From Odobenus rosmarus divergens (Eukaryota; Chordata; Mammalia; Carnivora; Odobenidae), in NCBI RefSeq assembly GCF_000321225.1, contig NW_004451013.1, forward strand, positions 232,821 through 296,820: a stretch of DNA of 64,000 nt, read 5' to 3'. Every line of letters begins with the position of its first letter. Position 1 is the stretch's first letter. The position numbers were made by a program, and so were the translations under genes. This document shows positions 59,366 to 64,000 of this stretch, one piece after another. Under the pieces are notes generated by a model. It had not been told where the DNA came from and searched no databases. It saw nothing but the letters and a program-made list of their open reading frames with translations.

Positions 59366-59565
59366 TTTTAAAGATTTATATTTATTTTGAGAGACATAGA
59401 ATGAGAGAGAGAGAGAGAGAGAGCACATGAGAGGGGGGAGGGCCAGAGGGAGAAGCAGGTTCCTCGCTGAGCAGGGAGCCCGATGCGGGACCCGATCCCG
59501 GGACTCCAGGATCATGACCTGAGCCGAAGGCAGTCGCTTAACCAACTGAGCCACCCAGGCGCCCT
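59366..59565 (-). mobile_element. CAN SINE, reverse, inside Tigger
   Basis: Reversed copy with GA tract, 'gttcctcgctgagcagggag', 'ggatcatgacctgagccgaa' and 'accaactgagccacccaggc' then 'gccc'. It landed in the T-rich stretch just inside the Tigger left terminal repeat; T runs on both sides mask the exact duplication. It splits the terminal repeat from the rest of the element. Confidence 0.95.
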
Positions 59566-59899
59566 TTTTTTTTTCCTTTTTAATGAATTGAAGGTTTGTG
59601 GCACATTTTTCAAACAGCATTTGCTCACATTGTGGCTTTGGGTCACATTTTGGTAATTTTGGAAATATTTAAAACGTTTTTATTATTTGTTATAATGGTC
59701 TGCAATCAGTAATCTTTGATGTTACTATTGTGATTGTTTTGGGAAGTCACAAACCAGGCACATGGAAGATGATGAACTTAGTAAATGTGTATATGCTGAT
59801 TGTTCCACTGACCAGCTGTTCCCTCATCTCACTCCCTCTCCTTGGACCTCTCTATTCACTGAGACACAATAATATTGAATGAAGTTAGGCCAATTAATA

Positions 59900-61555
59900 C
59901 CTCTATGAGGGCCTCTAAGTGTTCAAGTGAAAGGAAGAGTTGTATGTCTCTCCTTTAAAATCAAAAGCTAGAAATGATTAAGCCTAATGAGGAGGCATGT
60001 CAAAAGTTGAGACAGGTTGAAAGCTAGTCCTCTTGCACCAAATAGTCAAGTGTAAATGCAAAGAAAAATTTTTAAAGGAACTTATACATGCTACTTTAGT
60101 GAACACACAAGTGATAAGAAAGTGAAACAGTCTTATTGTTGATATAAAGTTTGAGTGATCCAGAGAGAAGATCAAAGCAGCCGCTACATTCCCTTAAGCC
60201 AACGCTTAATCCAGAACAAGGCTTTAACTCTCTTAAATTTTATGAAGGCTGAGAGAGGTAAGGAACCTGCAGAAGAAAAGTTGGAAGCTAGCAGAGTGGG
60301 CTCATGAATTTTAAGGAAAGAAGCCATTTCCATAACATAACATTGCAAGGTGAAGCTGCAAGTTATCCAGAAGATCTAGCTAAGATCATTAAGGGAGGTG
60401 GCTACACTAAACAGCAGATTTTCAAGATAGATGAAACAACCTCATATTGGAAGGAGATTGCCATCCAGGGCTTTCATAGCTAGAGAGGAGAAGTCAGTGT
60501 GTGGCTTCAAAGCTTCATAGGACAGGCTGATTCTCTTGTTAGGGGCTAACACAGCTGGTGACTTTAGGTTGAAGCCAATGCTCATTACCATTATAAAAAT
60601 CCTAGGGCCCTTAAGAAATAGGCTAAATCTACTGTGCCTGTGCTCTATAAATGGAACGCTAAAGCCTGGATGCTGGCGCATCTGTTTACAATATGGTTTA
60701 TTGAATAAGGCTACTGTTGAGATCTACTGGTCAGGGAAAAAGTTTCTTTTTAAAATCTTACTGCTCATTGACAATGCCGCTGGTCACCCAAGATCTCTGA
60801 TAGAGATGTACGAGAAGATGAATGTTGTTTTCATGCCTGCTAACACAACATCTATAGCATATGGATCAAGGAGTAATTTTGACTTTCAGTTCTTATTAGT
60901 TAAGAAATAGATTTCATAAACCTATTGCTGCCATAGATATTGATTCCTCTGATGGATTTGGGCAAAGTAAGTTGAAAACCTTCTGGAAAGGTGTCACCAT
61001 CCTAGATGCCATTAAGAACATTCATGATTCATGAGGTGAGGTCAAAATATCAACATTAACAAGAGTTTGGAAGAAGTTGATTCTACCCTCATAGATGACT
61101 TTGAGGGGTTCAAGACTTCAGTGAAGAAAGTAATTGAAGAGGAGGTAAAAATAGCAGGGGAACTAGAATTAGAAGTAGAGCCTGAAGAAGTGACTGAATT
61201 GCTGCAATCTCATTTTAGACTTCGATGGATGAGGACTTACTTCTTATGGATGAGCAAAGCAAGTGATTTCTTGAGATGGAATCTACTCCGGATGAAGATG
61301 CTGTGAAGACTGTTGGAATGACAACAGAGGACTTAGAATGTTACATAAACTTAGTTGGTAAAGCAGTAGCATGGTTTCAGAGGATTGACTCCAATTTTGA
61401 AAGAAGTTCTGTGGGTAATGTGCTATCAGATAACATCACGTGCTACAGAGAAATCATTTGTGAAAGGAAAAGTCAACGTGGCAAACTTCATTGTTGTCTT
61501 ATTTTAAGAAATTGCTGCAACCACCCCAACCTTCAGCAACCACCAGCCTGATCAG
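59900..61555 (+). pseudogene. Tigger1-like transposase pseudogene
   Basis: Remnant of a DDE transposase (CENP-B-type N-terminal DNA-binding part, then the DDE domain) that would cut and paste the element. The N-terminal part starts around 59910-59990 ('ctctaagtgttcaagtgaaa'). The catalytic acids are visible but out of register: the first (F-K-I-D-E-T) at 60430, the second ([10 protein letters not shown]) at 60770, and the third (the MDQG motif) at 60864, each in a different reading frame. Two later open pieces (61067-61306, 61276-61551) carry the C-terminal part, with stops between. Dead by several frameshifts and stops. CENP-B-like domestication is excluded by this. Confidence 0.9.
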
Positions 61556-61829
61556 TCAGCAGCCATCAACATCTAGGCAAGACCTCCACCAGCAAAAAGA
61601 TTATGACTTGCTGAGAGCTCAGATGATGGTGAGCAATTTTTAGCAATAAAGCATTTTCTAATTAGGGAATGTACATTGTTGTTTTAGACATGATACTATT
61701 GCACATTTAATGGGTGACAGTATAGTGGAAAGATGATTTTTATGTGCACCAGGAAACCAAAATATTAATTTGATTCACTTTATTGAGGTGTTCTGAAATC
61801 AAACCCGCAATACCAAGGTAAGCCTATAA

Positions 61830-62470
61830 AAGCCAGTCTTTCAAGGCTTATAAGATGAGCATACATTTATCCTCCATGCCAGAACACTTTGAGGAGTGGA
61901 AGAAGGCAATAAAACTGATTCAGAGGATAGGATTTTGAAATACACTCTTATGAATGGACAAATTGTATTAACCATATTTGTAGATATAAAGTAATTATAT
62001 TCAAGAAATATTTTTACAACTAAAATTTTCTCCCCAGTCAGTGGTTGTTAAAGCAACATTTAAGAACAAAATATCTTACTTAAAAATGATCATAACCTGA
62101 ATAATTATTCTTACACATTTTCACACACTTTAGCCATGGCTTAGCTGTAACTATCTCTAATGCTATGTCACTGGTATTTTTAAGTACAAAAACTTACCAT
62201 GACTTTATTAATTTTACTTTTAAAATATTTTTTCAAGTATTCCTTGAATGTGCAATGTATCGTTAATTTGAAAGTGATGGTATTTTCAATGTGTTCTTGT
62301 TTACAAACTGTCAATAATTTCAAGCTACCAAAATCTTTAGACCTGAAATTTTGGAAGGGCCTCTGTTTGTTGAATACTTCACATATTTTTAATTTCTTGT
62401 TTTGAAAAAAGTATATCAACATCTAGAGGATTTTTAAAAAATGTTCAATACCATTGCAGGATCCTTAGCT
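61830..62470. other. unassigned AT-rich DNA
   Basis: Nothing recognised; overlapping 68- and 80-codon frames on both strands are chance. Confidence 0.5.
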
Positions 62471-62475
62471 TTATT

Positions 62476-62571
62476 GACAAAGCAGTTGTTCAAAGAGTCA
62501 AACATTTCCAAAATATTATTATGTGGACAAAGCAGTTGTTCAGAATCAAACATTTCCAGAATATTATGTGG
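62476..62571. repeat. tandem duplication, about 50 bp unit
   Basis: Two units beginning 'gacaaagcagttgttca' at 62476 and 62526. They share 'tcaaacatttcca' and 'atattatgtg' and differ by two small indels and a few substitutions. Local duplication of old date. Confidence 0.92.
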
Positions 62572-62816
62572 GCAGCAAAGGATTAAGTTACATACTCTCA
62601 TGTAGAATTATCTATATCTATTTTTATATGGAGTATTTAACATTAACTTAATCAGGAAAGTTTTGTGGTAAATTAATCTATATGCATATGTGTATGTGTT
62701 TGTAAATTTGATAATTATAACTCTTGTTTTTATTTTCAGAACATTGCTATTTGAATGCAAATGAAAATTATATGTGCGCTATACCCAATTTAAGAATCTC
62801 TTTCTAGAGGGTGGAG

Positions 62817-62827
62817 CAAGATGGCGG
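62817..62827 (+). promoter_or_regulatory. YY1-type site at L1 5' end
   Basis: CAAGATGGCGG matches the YY1 recognition core (AAGATGGCGG). In human L1 a YY1 site in this position fixes the transcription start at the first base of the element. Here it lies about 11 bases from the inferred start, the same layout. Binding itself is inferred. Confidence 0.75.
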
Positions 62828-62898
62828 AGGAGTAGGAGACCTGGATTTCATCTGGTCTCAGGAATTCAGCTGGATAGGGATCAAACCATTCTGAACAC

Positions 62899-63555
62899 CT
62901 ACGAACCCAACAGGAAATCGAAGAAAAGAATAGCAACAACTCTCTGAACAGAAAAGCGACCACTTCCTGGAAGGTAGGATGTGCGGAGAAGTGAATCCGA
63001 GGCAATATTCGGGAGGATAGACGGCAGGGGAGGGGGCTTCCGTCGGCCGCTTCTGGCAAGTGATAGAGCCGCGGAGCACAAAATCGGAACTTTTAGAAGT
63101 CGGCTCCGCTGAGGGACGTCGCTCCAGTGGCTAAGTGGGGGGGGGGGTGGAACCCTCGCAGGACAGTGTGGTCTCAAGACCCTTGGGGTCACAGAAAGAC
63201 TGGGGGTGCCTGAGTGCGGCAGAGCTCCTGGGTATCGGAGCGGGGAAGCCAGCAGCAAAGACGGAGCTGAGGTGCGGACTCTCAGCTTGGGGTTGCCATA
63301 AACTGTGATTGGCGACACGATCAGGCCACTGCTCCTCCAGCAGGGACCCAACAAGCGGCAGATCTGGGGACACTCCCCTTCCTCCCCTGGGAAGAGCGGC
63401 GCAGGAGCGCACTGCAGGGATCTGCTGGGTTTGGAGACTCCACACTGAGTCAGGTGCAAGAGATAGAAACGCTCGGTCACAGGCCGGGTGAGCATGGAGT
63501 GCGGCCGGAGACTGGGGAGACGGGAGTGATTGACTGCTTTTCTCTGGGGGCGCAC
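62899..63555 (-). other. antisense ORF of 218 codons in L1 5' UTR
   Basis: Open frame on the strand opposite the L1, entirely within the GC-rich 5' UTR. The product would be rich in Pro, Ser, Arg and Leu with no domain, signal peptide or membrane segment that I recognise. A second overlapping minus frame (63131-63676, 181 codons) and a third (63477-63734) share the space, and at most one could be meaningful. GC-rich, stop-poor composition explains long frames by chance. Listed because antisense ORFs in L1 5' UTRs can be real (ORF0 in primates), but I have no evidence of expression. Confidence 0.25.
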
Positions 63556-64000
63556 TGAGGAGCGGGGCCCCGAGTTCTCGGCTCCTCCAGGGCGGAGATT
63601 GGGAGGCCGCCATTTTCACTCTCATCCTCCAAAGCTGTACGGAAAGCTTGCAGGGAACAAAAGCTCCCAAGAGCAAACATGAGCAGATTACTTAGCCTGG
63701 ACTGACAAGGGCAGGGCAGTTCTGCCTCCGGCAAAGACCTTTGGGAACCATGGAAACAGGCCCCTCCCCCAGAAGGTCAGCAAGAACTTCCAGCCAAGAC
63801 CAAGTTTACCGATCAATGAGAATGGCAGAACTCCAGCTCTAGGGGGAGTACTACACATAGAATTCATGGCTTTTTTCCATGATTCTTTAGTCTTTCAAAG
63901 TTAATTTTTTTTAACTGTCTTTTTTTTTAAATTTTTCTTTTTCCTTTTTTCAACCAACATCTTAACAATCCCTTTTTTAAAAAAAATTTTTATTTTTCAT

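Larger units (their letters stand above)
59306..61826 (+). mobile_element. Tigger1-like DNA transposon, nearly full length
   Basis: A pogo-superfamily (Tc1/mariner) element. The left end 'aggcataacttcttgcgctt' and right end 'gcaataccaaggtaagccta' are inverted copies of the Tigger1 terminal repeat. TA (61827-61828) follows the right end and the degraded TG (59304-59305) sits at the left, as expected for TA target choice. Between them the known Tigger1 order is kept almost end to end. Length without the inner SINE is about 2.3 kb, close to the 2.4 kb of a full element. The transposase gene is described separately. Confidence 0.9.
62806..64000 (+). mobile_element. L1 5' UTR, start of a probably full-length L1
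   Basis: Sequence changes abruptly from AT-rich to GC- and CpG-rich at about 62806. The start 'gtggagcaagatggcggagg' is the 5' end of carnivoran L1, followed by the typical GC-rich UTR and then a T-rich stretch (63880-64000, 'caaccaacatcttaacaatc'). Only the 5' UTR is in view; ORF1 and ORF2 would follow to the right. Presence of the true 5' end means it is not 5'-truncated, unlike the other recent L1s here. Many intact CpGs suggest little decay and hence youth. The left TSD cannot be confirmed because the 3' end is outside the window. Confidence 0.93.

Noticed and set aside
60536..61551. Domesticated Tigger transposase gene
   Set aside because: Catalytic codons lie in three frames and several stops intervene; a domesticated gene would keep one frame.

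Overview
The window looks like ordinary nuclear DNA of a carnivoran mammal, and I find no host protein-coding gene in it. The best taxonomic clue is the tRNA-Lys-derived CAN SINE family, present in about 20 copies. Its head reads GGGGCGCCTGGGTGGCTCAG, followed by an internal 'tcatgatcccagggtcctgg' block and a CT-rich tail ending in AAATAAATAAAATCTTT. That form fits an arctoid caniform (bear, mustelid or pinniped group) better than dog or cat, whose recent SINEs differ in the head and body. The L1 3' ends and the L1 5' UTR at the right edge also match carnivoran L1. Species is not determined.

Layout. 0-10 kb: mostly unassigned AT-rich DNA with old MIR and L2 pieces, one older SINE and a short young L1 tail with a target-site duplication (TSD). 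10-16 kb: several SINEs, a U6 snRNA sequence fused to an L1 tail inside one 343-bp insertion, a MaLR LTR, and a 2-kb 5'-truncated L1 with a 16-bp TSD. 17-21 kb: an old reverse L1, an L2 piece, a pogo/Tigger-type element with inverted ends, and a reverse L1 tail. 23-31 kb: two MaLR LTRs, L2 fragments, and an L2 ORF2 remnant pierced by three SINEs. 31-33 kb: a second 5'-truncated L1 with a 260-codon open stretch of ORF2. 34-45 kb: SINEs, MIRs, a TCTA-type microsatellite, an LTR-like block and a MaLR LTR. 46-54.5 kb: two old L1M-type elements facing each other. 57-61.8 kb: an L2 ORF2 remnant, then a nearly complete Tigger1-like transposon broken by a SINE. 62.8-64 kb: the CpG-rich 5' UTR of a probably young L1 that runs off the window.

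The elements interact only as layers of insertion: L1 machinery would have mobilised the SINEs and the U6 chimera, and young SINEs sit inside older L1, L2 and Tigger copies. The items most worth a second look are the U6-L1 chimera, the L1 5' UTR with its long antisense ORFs, the Tigger whose three catalytic codons lie in three frames, and a CpG-bearing exon-like patch near 41.8-42.0 kb that I cannot identify. Family names and element borders are by eye, without database comparison. Borders marked by a TSD are good to a few bases; others are approximate.
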